From assembly GCF_017347085.1 (NCBI RefSeq), contig NZ_JADPSA010000023.1:1-64000 (forward strand): a stretch of DNA of 64,000 nucleotides, given 5' to 3'. Each line of letters opens with the position of its first letter. The first letter of the stretch is position 1. Below are positions 35,010 to 43,117 of the stretch, one piece after another. The stretch is from Nesterenkonia sp. E16_10. GTDB taxonomy: Bacteria; Actinomycetota; Actinomycetes; Actinomycetales; Micrococcaceae. The notes under the pieces are model-generated. The model saw nothing but the letters and a program-made list of their open reading frames with translations. It was not told where the DNA came from and searched no databases. The position numbers and the translations under genes were made by a program.

Positions 35010-36471
35010 GCCGGTACTCCGGATCGAAGACGTCCTTGATCCGGCGCTGCAGCGTGATGACCTCCTCGGATTGCTCCCAGTCCAGCCAGCGCAGCTTATA
35101 GGTGCCGATCCCGTGCTCTCCGCTGATGGTCCCGCCCATCTCCAGCGCGAGCCGGACCGAGCCGTCCAACGCGGCGCTCAGCCGCGACATGGCCGATGCT
35201 GCAGGATCATCCGTTGCGGGATCAACGGTCACCGAGGTGCCCTCGGGGCGAGCGGCGGAAGCGACGTCGTCGTTGGCCCTGATCTCTGGGGCGGTGCCGG
35301 GGCTCAGCTCGGCGCTGGGGACGCTGAAGGTCGGATGCAGGTTGCCGTCCCCGGCGTGCGCGACCACCTTGAGCTGGACCTGGTGCTCCTCGGCGAGGTC
35401 TTCGATGGCGCGGATGTAGTCCACCAGCTTCGAGCGCGGGACCGCGACATCCTCACCCACCCGCACCTCGGTGACGACACCGTCCCCGCGGGCGTGCCGA
35501 CGCAGTTCGATCAGCCGCTCGGACTCGGTGGAGCCGGGGTCGCTGACCAGCGCGCCGAGGCCGCGCAGCACCTCGCGGATGATCTCCGCCTCGATGGCCG
35601 CACCGTGGCCGTCGGTCTGGATCAGCAGCAGCGTGTTCCCGCGCGTCGCCAGATCCGAGCCCTGGGCCTCATCCAGGGCGAGCATGGTGTTGTGGTCCAG
35701 CATCTCGGTGATCGCCGGCTGCACCCGGGCCTTGCCGATCTCCAGCACGCCCTGCGCGGCGGTGGTCAGCTCCTCGAAGAACGCGGCGATGGTCTCGGTG
35801 TGCTCACTCAGATGGCGAAGCCGCACGGTGACCCCGACGACGATGCCCAGGGTCCCCTCGGACCCGACGAAGAGGCTGGTCAGGTCGTAGCCGGCGACAC
35901 CCTTGAAGGTGGCCTGGCCGGTGTGGATCAGCGTGCCGTCGGCGAGGATCACGTCCAGGGCCAGCACCGAATCGCGGGTCACCCCGTACTTGGCGCAGCG
36001 CAGTCCGCCGGCGTTGGTGGCGACGTTGCCTCCGATCGTGGAGATCCGGTAGCTGGCCGGATCCGGGGCGTACATCAGCCCGTGCTCCGCGGCGGCGGCA
36101 TTCAGATCCGCGTTGATCACGCCCGGTTCGACCACGGCGACCTCGTCCTCTGGTCGCATGGCAAGAATCTGGTTCATCCGGGTCAGGTTCAGCACCACGG
36201 ATCCCTCGGTGGTGTTCGCGCCGCCGGAGACCGAGGTCCCGGCGCCGCGGGTGACCAGCGCGAACCCGTGCTCGGCCGAGAGCCGCACCAGCTTCTGCAC
36301 GTCCTGGGTCGATTCGGCGAAGACGACGGCGCGCGGTCGGTGCACCTGCCAGTGCTCCAAGGGCCCCTTGTCCACCGCCTGGGCGGCAAGCTCGGCGGTG
36401 TCGGTGCTCAAGGCATGCGGGGCGAAGGCGTCGCGCAGGATCATCAGGACATCAGGGTCAGAAGCGGTCAT
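34984..36471 (-). CDS. FAD-linked oxidase, GlcD/D-lactate type
   Basis: A 495-residue flavoenzyme of the vanillyl-alcohol-oxidase fold. The FAD-binding part has TRGAGTSVSGGAN and YRISTIGGNVATNAGG. The C-terminal domain carries HAGDGNLHP and GTISGEHGIGTYK. It probably oxidises a 2-hydroxy acid such as D-lactate or glycolate. An Ala/Thr/Pro-rich insert of about 30 residues before the last helices is unusual. ATG at 36471 is chosen over 36573, which lies outside the conserved region. Confidence 0.85.
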   Translation of the reverse strand: MTASDPDVLMILRDAFAPHALSTDTAELAAQAVDKGPLEHWQVHRPRAVVFAESTQDVQKLVRLSAEHGFALVTRGAGTSVSGGANTTEGSVVLNLTRMNQILAMRPEDEVAVVEPGVINADLNAAAAEHGLMYAPDPASYRISTIGGNVATNAGGLRCAKYGVTRDSVLALDVILADGTLIHTGQATFKGVAGYDLTSLFVGSEGTLGIVVGVTVRLRHLSEHTETIAAFFEELTTAAQGVLEIGKARVQPAITEMLDHNTMLALDEAQGSDLATRGNTLLLIQTDGHGAAIEAEIIREVLRGLGALVSDPGSTESERLIELRRHARGDGVVTEVRVGEDVAVPRSKLVDYIRAIEDLAEEHQVQLKVVAHAGDGNLHPTFSVPSAELSPGTAPEIRANDDVASAARPEGTSVTVDPATDDPAASAMSRLSAALDGSVRLALEMGGTISGEHGIGTYKLRWLDWEQSEEVITLQRRIKDVFDPEYRLNPGRAIL

Positions 36472-36484
36472 GGAAGCTGAGTCT

Positions 36485-36500
36485 AGGTCAGGGTTGACCT
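36485..36500. promoter_or_regulatory. Palindrome in divergent promoter
   Basis: AGGTCA-GGGT-TGACCT, a 16-bp sequence with perfect 6-bp arms, lies between two divergent genes (starts 36471 and 36564). Its right arm overlaps a possible -35 (TTGACC) for the + strand gene. It resembles an operator for a dimeric regulator; none is encoded next door. Confidence 0.4.
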
Positions 36501-36563
36501 CTGGATATGGCGTGGAACACACTGAGGCCCAGTGGGAGCCAGGATCGGGGAGAGGCGGGTCTG

Positions 36564-37547
36564 ATGTGCACACGTGTGGTCTATCTCGGTGAGCAGGACC
36601 GTGTGCTGACCGCCCGGTCCATGGATTGGAACGCCGATCTGGGGACGAATCTGTGGGTCTTCCCGCGCGGTCTCGCGCGCCAGGGTGGAGCTGGACCGGA
36701 CTCGCTGACCTGGACGTCTCGCTACGGCAGCGTGATCGCCACCGGCTATGACGTCTCGACCACCGATGGGATCAATGAGTGCGGCCTCGTCGCGAATGCG
36801 CTCTGGCTGGTGGAATCGAGCTACCCCAGGCTCGATGATGTCCGGCCCAAGCTCTCCCTCGGCGCCTGGGCCCAGTATGTGCTGGATAGCTTCGCCACCG
36901 TGGCGGAGGCGGTGGAAGCCCTGGCCCGGGAAGACTTTGCCGTGGTCACCGCCGGGGTGCCCGGGCAGCCGCGCGAGGCGACCATGCACCTGTCGATCTC
37001 CGATGCGTCTGGGGACAGCGCGATCTGTGAGTACCTGGACGGGACGCTGCAGATCCATCACGACCGGGCGCATCAGGTGATGACCAATTCGCCGCCCTTC
37101 GTGCAACAGCTGGCGGTGGATGCCTACTGGCGCGGGATCGGCGGGACCGTGATGTTGCCGGGTACCAACCGCGCCGCGGACCGCTATGTCCGGGCCAGCT
37201 TCTACATCAACGCGGTGCCCCAGGTCGAGGACCGCACCATCGCGACCGCAGCGGTGTTCGGAGTCATCCGCAACGCCTCGGTCCCCTATGGGATCTCCAC
37301 CCCGGGGCAGCCGAACATCTCCTCGACCCAGTGGCGAACCGTGGCGGACCACAAGGACCGCCGGTACTACTTCGACTCCGCGCTGCGGCCCAGCGTCATC
37401 TGGGTCTCGCTGGACCGGCTGGACCTCGGCGAAGGCTCCGGGGTCCGCCGTCTGGTGCTCAGCGAAGGCCCGCCCGAGGGTCACGTCGGAGAGGTCAGCG
37501 ATCTGTTCGAACCGGCGGAGCCGTTCGCGTTCCTCGGTCCGGAGTGA
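36564..37547 (+). CDS. Linear amide C-N hydrolase (Ntn)
   Basis: A 327-residue protein of the choloylglycine hydrolase family. The start at 36564 puts Cys at position 2 (MCTRVVYLG), the autocatalytically exposed nucleophile; the longer frame from 36507 would bury it. ARSMDWN (Arg and Asp), NALW and VMTNSP provide the other expected active-site residues. Substrate may be a bile-salt, penicillin V or N-acyl-homoserine-lactone type amide; this cannot be decided from sequence. Confidence 0.85.
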   Translation: MCTRVVYLGEQDRVLTARSMDWNADLGTNLWVFPRGLARQGGAGPDSLTWTSRYGSVIATGYDVSTTDGINECGLVANALWLVESSYPRLDDVRPKLSLGAWAQYVLDSFATVAEAVEALAREDFAVVTAGVPGQPREATMHLSISDASGDSAICEYLDGTLQIHHDRAHQVMTNSPPFVQQLAVDAYWRGIGGTVMLPGTNRAADRYVRASFYINAVPQVEDRTIATAAVFGVIRNASVPYGISTPGQPNISSTQWRTVADHKDRRYYFDSALRPSVIWVSLDRLDLGEGSGVRRLVLSEGPPEGHVGEVSDLFEPAEPFAFLGPE

Positions 37548-37866
37548 CCCGTGCCGGCGCGGGATCTTCCGTGGGCGGGGCTCCTTCGGCCCGCCCTGGA
37601 GCCGAGGGCCTGGCGTGAGTCCGGACCAGCAGGATGGTCAAGATCGAGCCGATGAAGGGTGCCAGGACCATCAGGAACGCGAAGGCGATCTTTGGCCCGA
37701 GGTCGAGGCTCTGGTTCCGGGCCAGCTCCACCGCAGCCCAGAGGAGAGCCGTGACGTAGGCGAGGGGTATGGCCCACCACGCAATGTCGATCCAGGATGA
37801 CGTGATCGATGGATTAAGCCCAACCACTGCGGGAGATGTCGCAAGAAGCATGAGATGAATATCCAA
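37495..37866 (-). CDS. Small membrane protein, PLDc_N-like
   Basis: A 123-residue protein with two hydrophobic helices (about 23-48 and 57-81) and a Pro/Arg-rich tail. WWAIPLAYVTALLWAAVEL followed by a second segment ending in GSILTILLVR resembles the PLDc_N membrane domain. It overlaps the 3' end of the convergent hydrolase gene by 53 bases. Start could be the Met at 37851. Confidence 0.55.
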   Translation of the reverse strand: MDIHLMLLATSPAVVGLNPSITSSWIDIAWWAIPLAYVTALLWAAVELARNQSLDLGPKIAFAFLMVLAPFIGSILTILLVRTHARPSAPGRAEGAPPTEDPAPARVTPDRGTRTAPPVRTDR

Positions 37867-37934
37867 TATGTTGGGTCTCTATTTGGAAATAAACGCTACA
37901 TTCTCTCGGGTCGGGAGGCCAGTGACCCTCGGCA

Positions 37935-38360
37935 TCACGGAGCTGGGACAGACGGGGTGACCGTCCACTGCGGGACATCCTGGTCGCATTCCTCAGGAAG
38001 CTCATGCATCGTCGCCCCGGACATCGCCCCACCTACAGCGATGGTGTCGCCCTCGGAGTAGTCCTCGCCCAGGAACGCGAAACCGTCGCCGTCGGACGTC
38101 TCACCGATCTCGTGGGCGGGGAAGACTGGGATGCTGAGACGGCCCTCGACGGTGGGACTCTCGATGTAGAAACACCCGTCGATCTGGGCAACGGCCCCTT
38201 CCAGCAGGGCCTCGGGTCCGGTGGGCTCCTCAGCCACGCGATTCGCCACTCCTGCGGGCGGGCCAGGGTCGATCTGGCCTTCGGTGCACCCGGTCAGAAG
38301 CACCCCCAGGGCGAGGCAGGAGGCAGCGAGCCCTCCAGAGACTCGCGATGCAGATGCCAT
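37935..38360 (-). CDS. Lipoprotein, paralogue A
   Basis: A 141-residue secreted protein. The signal peptide ends in GVLLTGC, a lipobox. The mature part contains AQIDGCFYIES, IPVFPAHEIG, DGFAFLGEDYSEGDTIAVGG and EECDQDVPQWTV. The downstream paralogue shares these blocks in order. Two conserved cysteines (in DGCFYIE and CDQD) could form a disulfide. No family was recognised; unknown function at the cell surface. Confidence 0.7.
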   Translation of the reverse strand: MASASRVSGGLAASCLALGVLLTGCTEGQIDPGPPAGVANRVAEEPTGPEALLEGAVAQIDGCFYIESPTVEGRLSIPVFPAHEIGETSDGDGFAFLGEDYSEGDTIAVGGAMSGATMHELPEECDQDVPQWTVTPSVPAP

Positions 38361-38408
38361 GGTCCTACCGTTCCAGAGTTCCTCGTGCTTCGGAAGATCC
38401 CCGGATGA

Positions 38409-38807
38409 TCAGCCCTCCGGGTGGACCTGCCACTGCTGGATGTCCTCATCGCACACATCGGGGACCGGATAGGTGATCGATGGGGCGGCGCTCCCTCCGA
38501 CCATGATGTCGTCGCCCTCGACGTAGTCTTCCCCGTTGAGTGCGAATCCCTCTGTTGTGGAGGATCTATCGACGATGTCGGCCGGGAAGACCGCGACCCA
38601 CCGCTCGCCCTCAGCGTCCTCGATGTAGAAGCAGCCATCGATCTCAGCGACGACGCCGGCCAGCCGAGCCGAGTCCCCGGCGTCGTCCTGGGTCTCCCGG
38701 GTGGGCAAACCCTCGGGTGGATCGGATTCCGTCCCGCTGGACGCACATCCAGACAGGATCACGCCTGCTGCAGCTGCTGTCATGACGGCTCTGGCTCCAC
38801 GTCGCAT
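38409..38807 (-). CDS. Lipoprotein, paralogue B
   Basis: A 132-residue lipoprotein (signal peptide ending GVILSGC) lying 48 bases upstream of its paralogue on the same strand. Matching blocks are AEIDGCFYIED, VAVFPADIVD, EGFALNGEDYVEGDDIMVGG and VCDEDIQQWQV. The pair is a tandem duplication followed by divergence. Function unknown. Confidence 0.7.
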   Translation of the reverse strand: MRRGARAVMTAAAAGVILSGCASSGTESDPPEGLPTRETQDDAGDSARLAGVVAEIDGCFYIEDAEGERWVAVFPADIVDRSSTTEGFALNGEDYVEGDDIMVGGSAAPSITYPVPDVCDEDIQQWQVHPEG

Positions 38808-38979
38808 GCCCTCAGGCTCGCAGAAGTCGGAGCGCTGTGGAAGATCGTAGGGATAGAGCTCTAGGACGAAGCAACAGCTCTACGACTTTCCGTCGGCCCG
38901 GGGCGCCGAACATGACGAACTGCGAACCCGTCCGGCGGCGCGCACTTGCACGGGAGCATTCCGCGATGCAGACTTATCC
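38808..38979. other. Non-coding spacer before riboswitch
   Basis: With the riboswitch and metY leader, this forms a 440-base stretch without a gene. This part should carry the metY promoter, but I cannot assign -35 and -10 boxes with confidence. Confidence 0.5.
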
Positions 38980-39100
38980 CTAGGTCAAGAGTGCCAGCGC
39001 AAAACCCCGGTTTGCTGGCCGGCAACCCTCCAGTTCGCGGTGGGGTGCCCCGGGTGACGACCTGGTTGCGGCAGTCCCGGAGAAGATCTATGGACTGACC
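38980..39100 (+). promoter_or_regulatory. SAM-IV type riboswitch
   Basis: GGTC (38983-38986) pairs with GACC (39059-39062). Between them lie GAGTGCCAGCG, CCCCGG, TTTGCTGGCCGGCAACCCTCC and GCGGTGGGGTGCCCCGGGTGA, in the order of the actinobacterial SAM-IV/SAM-I clan core. GCCAGC...GCTGGC forms the inner helix. S-adenosylmethionine binding would reduce expression of metY-metX. The 3' boundary is approximate because the pseudoknot partner was not mapped. Confidence 0.85.
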
Positions 39101-39247
39101 GTGGCAAGCGCGGGCCACACACCAGTGCGGGCCCTTCATCCCAGTCCTCAGGACAGGGCCGTACAGGATTCGGCGCCGGAGTCTCGATCACCGGCAGCGA
39201 GGTTCATATCCGGTCCCGATCCTGGACCGCATTGAACGGAGAATCCC

Positions 39248-40684
39248 TTGAGCAACGAAAACACCTGGCAGTTCGAGACCCAGCAGATCCACTCGGGAGT
39301 CGCCCCCGACCCGGTCACCGGTGCACGGGCGCTGCCGATCCAGCAGACCACCTCCTTCGTCTTCCCGGACACCGCTGCGGCCGCGCGCCGCTTCGGCCTC
39401 GAGGAGATCGCCCCGATCTATTCCCGCATCGGGAACCCCACCGTCCAGGCGGTGGAGGACAAGATCGCCGCCCTCGAAGGCGGAGTCGGGGCGCTCGCGG
39501 TCGGCTCCGGGCAGGCCGCCACCTCGCTGGCGCTGCTGAACATCGCCCACGCCGGCAGCCATATCGTCGCCTCGCCCACGCTCTACGGCGGCACGCAGAA
39601 CCTGTTCAAGCACACCCTGCCGAAGTTCGGCATCGAGGTCTCCTTCGTGGAGGACCCCGATGACCTCGAGTCCTGGCGCGCCGCCACCCGGGAGAACACG
39701 GTGGCCTTCTTCGGCGAAGCTGTGGCGAACCCGCGCGGGGACGTGCTCGACATCGAAGGCGTCGCCTCGGTGGCCCACGAGTTCGGCGCCCCGCTGATCA
39801 TCGACTCCACCCTGACCACCCCCTACCTGATCCGGCCCTTCGACTTCGGTGCCGACGTCGTGGTGCACTCGGCCACCAAGTTCCTCGGCGGACACGGCAC
39901 CGCCATCGCCGGGGTGATCGTGGACTCCGGACGCTTCGACTACTTCGCCCACCCCGAGCGCTTCCCCGGCTTCGCCACCCCGGACGAGAGCTACCACGGG
40001 CTGGTCTTCGGCCGGGATCTCGGGTCTGAGGGGATCTTCGGAGTCAACCTCTCCTTCATCCTCAAGGCCCGGGTCCAGCTGCTGCGCGACTTCGGCCCCG
40101 CGCTGTCCCCGCACAATGCCTTCGAGATCAACCTGGGCCTGGAGACGCTCTCGCTGCGGATCGAACGCCACGTGGAGAACGCCCAGAAGGTGGCCGAATA
40201 TCTCGAGGCCCATCAGGACGTGCGGCGGGTCTACTACTCCGGCCTGCCCTCCAGCCCCTGCTTCGAGCGCGCCAAGAAGTACCTGCCGCGCGGCTCCGGG
40301 GCGGTGCTGGCCTTCGAGCTCGCCGGGGGAGCGGCCGAGGACGACGCCGCCCAGGCCCGCGCGGGCCAGGCCTTCGTGGACGCGCTTGAGCTGCACTCGC
40401 TGGTGGCCAACGTCGGCGACGTCCGTTCCCTGGTGATCCACCCCGCCTCGACCACGCACAGCCAGCTCAGCGCCGCCGAGCAGCGTGCCGCCGGGGTCAA
40501 GCCCGGGCTGGTCCGGCTCTCCGTGGGCCTGGAACACATCGACGACATCATCGCCGACCTGGCCCAGGGCTTCGAGAAGGCCGCCCAGGCCGCAGCTGAC
40601 GCGGCATCGGAGACTGCCGCAGATCCTGGTTCCGAGGCCGGCACGAACAATGTGACGAAGCAAGAAACCGCAGCGGCGGTCTGA
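39248..40684 (+). CDS. metY: O-acetylhomoserine sulfhydrylase MetY
   Basis: A 478-residue PLP enzyme that makes homocysteine from O-acetylhomoserine and sulfide. The PLP Lys is in VHSATKFLGGHGT, and SRIGNPTVQAVEDKIAALEGG and HPASTTHSQL are family motifs. A C-terminal Ala-rich tail of about 45 residues is longer than usual. TTG start at 39248 with GGAG seven bases upstream. Controlled by the SAM-IV riboswitch and co-transcribed with metX (15-base gap). Confidence 0.95.
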   Translation: MSNENTWQFETQQIHSGVAPDPVTGARALPIQQTTSFVFPDTAAAARRFGLEEIAPIYSRIGNPTVQAVEDKIAALEGGVGALAVGSGQAATSLALLNIAHAGSHIVASPTLYGGTQNLFKHTLPKFGIEVSFVEDPDDLESWRAATRENTVAFFGEAVANPRGDVLDIEGVASVAHEFGAPLIIDSTLTTPYLIRPFDFGADVVVHSATKFLGGHGTAIAGVIVDSGRFDYFAHPERFPGFATPDESYHGLVFGRDLGSEGIFGVNLSFILKARVQLLRDFGPALSPHNAFEINLGLETLSLRIERHVENAQKVAEYLEAHQDVRRVYYSGLPSSPCFERAKKYLPRGSGAVLAFELAGGAAEDDAAQARAGQAFVDALELHSLVANVGDVRSLVIHPASTTHSQLSAAEQRAAGVKPGLVRLSVGLEHIDDIIADLAQGFEKAAQAAADAASETAADPGSEAGTNNVTKQETAAAV

Positions 40685-40699
40685 AGCTAGGGTGATCAG

Positions 40700-41851
40700 G
40701 TGCTGAACGACTTTGGGAACAGACCTGCCGGTGCGCTGAAGACCGCTGAGGTCGGCGCGTACACCTTTGAGGCCGGCGGGCGGCTGCCTGAGGTCACCCT
40801 TGCCTACGAGACCTGGGGCACGCTGAACCAGGACCGCAGCAATGCGATCCTGGTCGCACATGCCCTCACCGGTGACTCCCACGTCGCCGCGACCGCGGCG
40901 GACCCTTCCACCGGATGGTGGGAGGGGCTGCTCGGGCCCGGCCGCCCGATCGACACCGAGCGCTGGTTCGTCATCGCCCCGGCCATGGTCGGCGGCTGCT
41001 ACGGCTCCACCGGACCCGCCTCCCTGGATCCCGAGGGGAAGCCCTATGGCTCCCGATTCCCCTTCGTGACCATTCGCGACTCCGTGCACCTCGAAGCCCG
41101 GCTGGCTCAGGCCCTGGGCATCGAAAAGTTTTACACGGTGATCGGCGGATCCATGGGAGGTGCCCGGGCGCTGGAATGGGCCGTGACCTACCCCGAGATG
41201 GTCGACGGCGTGGCCGTCTTCGCCTGCGGGGCGGCCTCCACCGCAGAGCAGATCGCCTTCGGCCAGGCCCAGGTGCTGGCCGTGGAGAACGACCCGCACT
41301 TCGCCGGCGGCGACTACTACGCAGGTCCGGCCCCGCAGGCCGGGCTCGGCCTGGCCCGGCGGATCGCCCACATCACCTACCGCGCAGAATACGAGCTGGC
41401 GGTGCGCTTCGGCCGCTCCGCCCAGGGCTCCGAGGACCCCTTCGGGGGACCCCGGCGCCGGCGCGGGCGCTATCAGGTGGAGTCCTACCTGGACCACCAG
41501 GCCGAGAAGCTGTTGAAGCGCTTCGACCCCAACGCCTACATCGTCCTCGCCGAGGCGCTGATGAGCCACGACGTCGGCCGAGGACGCGGGGGAGTGGACC
41601 AGGCGCTCGCCGGGGTCACCGCCGTGCCGTTCCTGGCCGCGGTCACCACGGATCGGCTGTACTTCCCAGCCCAGTCCCATGAGATCGCCGATGCGATCCC
41701 CGGGGAGCATCAGGTGCACATGATCGACTCCCCGATCGGGCACGACGGGTTCCTCACCAGCGCCGAGCAGCTGGGCGACGCCATGCGCGAGACCCTGCGG
41801 CTGGGCACCCACACCTCGCTCGCCGAGTCCCTGATGCACCAGCGACTCTGA
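40700..41851 (+). CDS. metX: Homoserine O-acetyltransferase MetX
   Basis: A 383-residue alpha/beta-hydrolase that activates homoserine for MetY. HALTGDSHVA is the oxyanion region, GGSMGGARALEW holds the nucleophilic Ser, and the final third has TDRLYFPAQS (Asp) and GHDGFL (His). GTG start at 40700. Second gene of the methionine operon. Acetyl versus succinyl specificity is inferred from its partner MetY. Confidence 0.93.
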   Translation: MLNDFGNRPAGALKTAEVGAYTFEAGGRLPEVTLAYETWGTLNQDRSNAILVAHALTGDSHVAATAADPSTGWWEGLLGPGRPIDTERWFVIAPAMVGGCYGSTGPASLDPEGKPYGSRFPFVTIRDSVHLEARLAQALGIEKFYTVIGGSMGGARALEWAVTYPEMVDGVAVFACGAASTAEQIAFGQAQVLAVENDPHFAGGDYYAGPAPQAGLGLARRIAHITYRAEYELAVRFGRSAQGSEDPFGGPRRRRGRYQVESYLDHQAEKLLKRFDPNAYIVLAEALMSHDVGRGRGGVDQALAGVTAVPFLAAVTTDRLYFPAQSHEIADAIPGEHQVHMIDSPIGHDGFLTSAEQLGDAMRETLRLGTHTSLAESLMHQRL

Positions 41852-41900
41852 TGCACCAGCTGCACTGAGAGATCACCGACCCTGAAACATCACCGCCTCT

Positions 41901-41914
41901 GAAACAGCTGTTTC
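41901..41914. promoter_or_regulatory. Purine palindrome 1, GAAAC-AGCT-GTTTC
   Basis: A perfect 14-bp palindrome 63 bp upstream of the formamidase-family start. A further half-site TGAAACA starts 18 bp upstream. The same GAAAC-N4-GTTTC arrangement recurs before pucG, the permease and the guanine-deaminase/xdhC pair. Confidence 0.75.
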
Positions 41915-41977
41915 TGGGGTGTCATTCTGCTGTAACACCTGATCGGGCAGACTGGATCGGGACGAGGAGAGTGATCC

Positions 41978-43117
41978 ATGAGCCTGCCAACCGACCAGCA
42001 GTCCAGCACCCGCATCAGCGTGGAATCCAGCCCCGAGCCCGTCCTGCAGCCCGGCGAGCACCTGCCCGATGGGGCCCGCTACCTCCCGGCCACCGCGGAG
42101 AACATCTTCTGGGGGCGCCTGCCGTGTGCCAACGACGTTCCGGTGCTGCACATCGAGCCCGGGGAGCAGATCGTCATCGACACCCTCTCGCATGAAGGCA
42201 TCCTGGAGGACCAGGGCCGGGACCCCGCAGGATACTTCGCCAGCCACGGCGTACCGGCTGAGCAGGTGCTCCACGACGCGGTCGAGCTGGCGGCCAGCGA
42301 TCACGCGCGGGACCCCAAGGTCGATGGTCCGCATGTGAACACCGGCCCGATCCACGTGGCCGGCGCGCAGCCCGGAGACCTGCTGAAGGTCACCATCGAC
42401 AAGCTTGAACGCCGGGTGCCCTACGGAATCATCTCCAACCGGCACGGCAAGGGCGCGCTGAACGGGGAGTACCCGCGTGGGGAGGCCAACGTGTCGATCT
42501 TCGCCGCCGTAGAGCCCGACAGTGAGGGTGTCCCGCGCGGCTGGATGGCCCCGAAGGCCGGCGCCCCGCGACGGCTGAGCTTCGAGCTCGCCCCGTTCTT
42601 CGGCACCATCGGGGTGGCCGTGGCCGGCGAGGTCCGGCCGCACTCGGTGCCCCCGGGTGCCCATGGCGGGAACATCGACATCAAGGTGCTCACCGAGGGG
42701 ACCTCGCTCTACCTCCCGGTCCAGGTGCCCGGAGCGCTGGCCTTCGTCGGGGACCCACACTTCGCCCAGGGCGACGGCGAGGTGGCGCTCACCGCCATGG
42801 AAGCCTCGCTGCGCGGACACCTGAGCTTCGAGGTGGTTCCCCGGGAGCAGGCGCTGCGAGCCTTCGGAGAACAGATCGGCCCGCTCGCCGAGACCACCGA
42901 TCATCTGATCCCCACTGGGATGGACGAAGACCTCGACATCGCGGTACGCAACTGCGTGCGCAACGCGATCGTGCTGCTGCAGGCCCGCTGGGGGCTCGAC
43001 GCCGAACACGCCTACGCCTATCTCTCCGCAGCCACCGACTTCAACATCTCCCAGGTGGTCGACATCGTCAAGGGCGTCCACGCGAAGGTCTCCGTCAAAG
43101 ACTTCGCAGGGCTGTGA
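41978..43117 (+). CDS. Acetamidase/formamidase family protein
   Basis: A 379-residue metal-dependent amidase-fold protein. GPIHVAGAQPGDLLKVTI, HGGNIDIKVLTEG and VGDPHFAQGDGEVALTAME are family signatures. It would release ammonia from a small amide. Position as first gene of the purine operon, behind the GAAAC palindrome, suggests a role in late purine-carbon or oxalurate-derived amide breakdown; this is inference. GAGGAGA lies seven bases before the ATG. It overlaps the next gene. Confidence 0.85.
   Translation: MSLPTDQQSSTRISVESSPEPVLQPGEHLPDGARYLPATAENIFWGRLPCANDVPVLHIEPGEQIVIDTLSHEGILEDQGRDPAGYFASHGVPAEQVLHDAVELAASDHARDPKVDGPHVNTGPIHVAGAQPGDLLKVTIDKLERRVPYGIISNRHGKGALNGEYPRGEANVSIFAAVEPDSEGVPRGWMAPKAGAPRRLSFELAPFFGTIGVAVAGEVRPHSVPPGAHGGNIDIKVLTEGTSLYLPVQVPGALAFVGDPHFAQGDGEVALTAMEASLRGHLSFEVVPREQALRAFGEQIGPLAETTDHLIPTGMDEDLDIAVRNCVRNAIVLLQARWGLDAEHAYAYLSAATDFNISQVVDIVKGVHAKVSVKDFAGL

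Noticed and set aside
39188-41839. An 883-codon minus-strand frame opposite metY and metX
   Set aside because: Shadow of two confidently identified genes; no ribosome site or domain.
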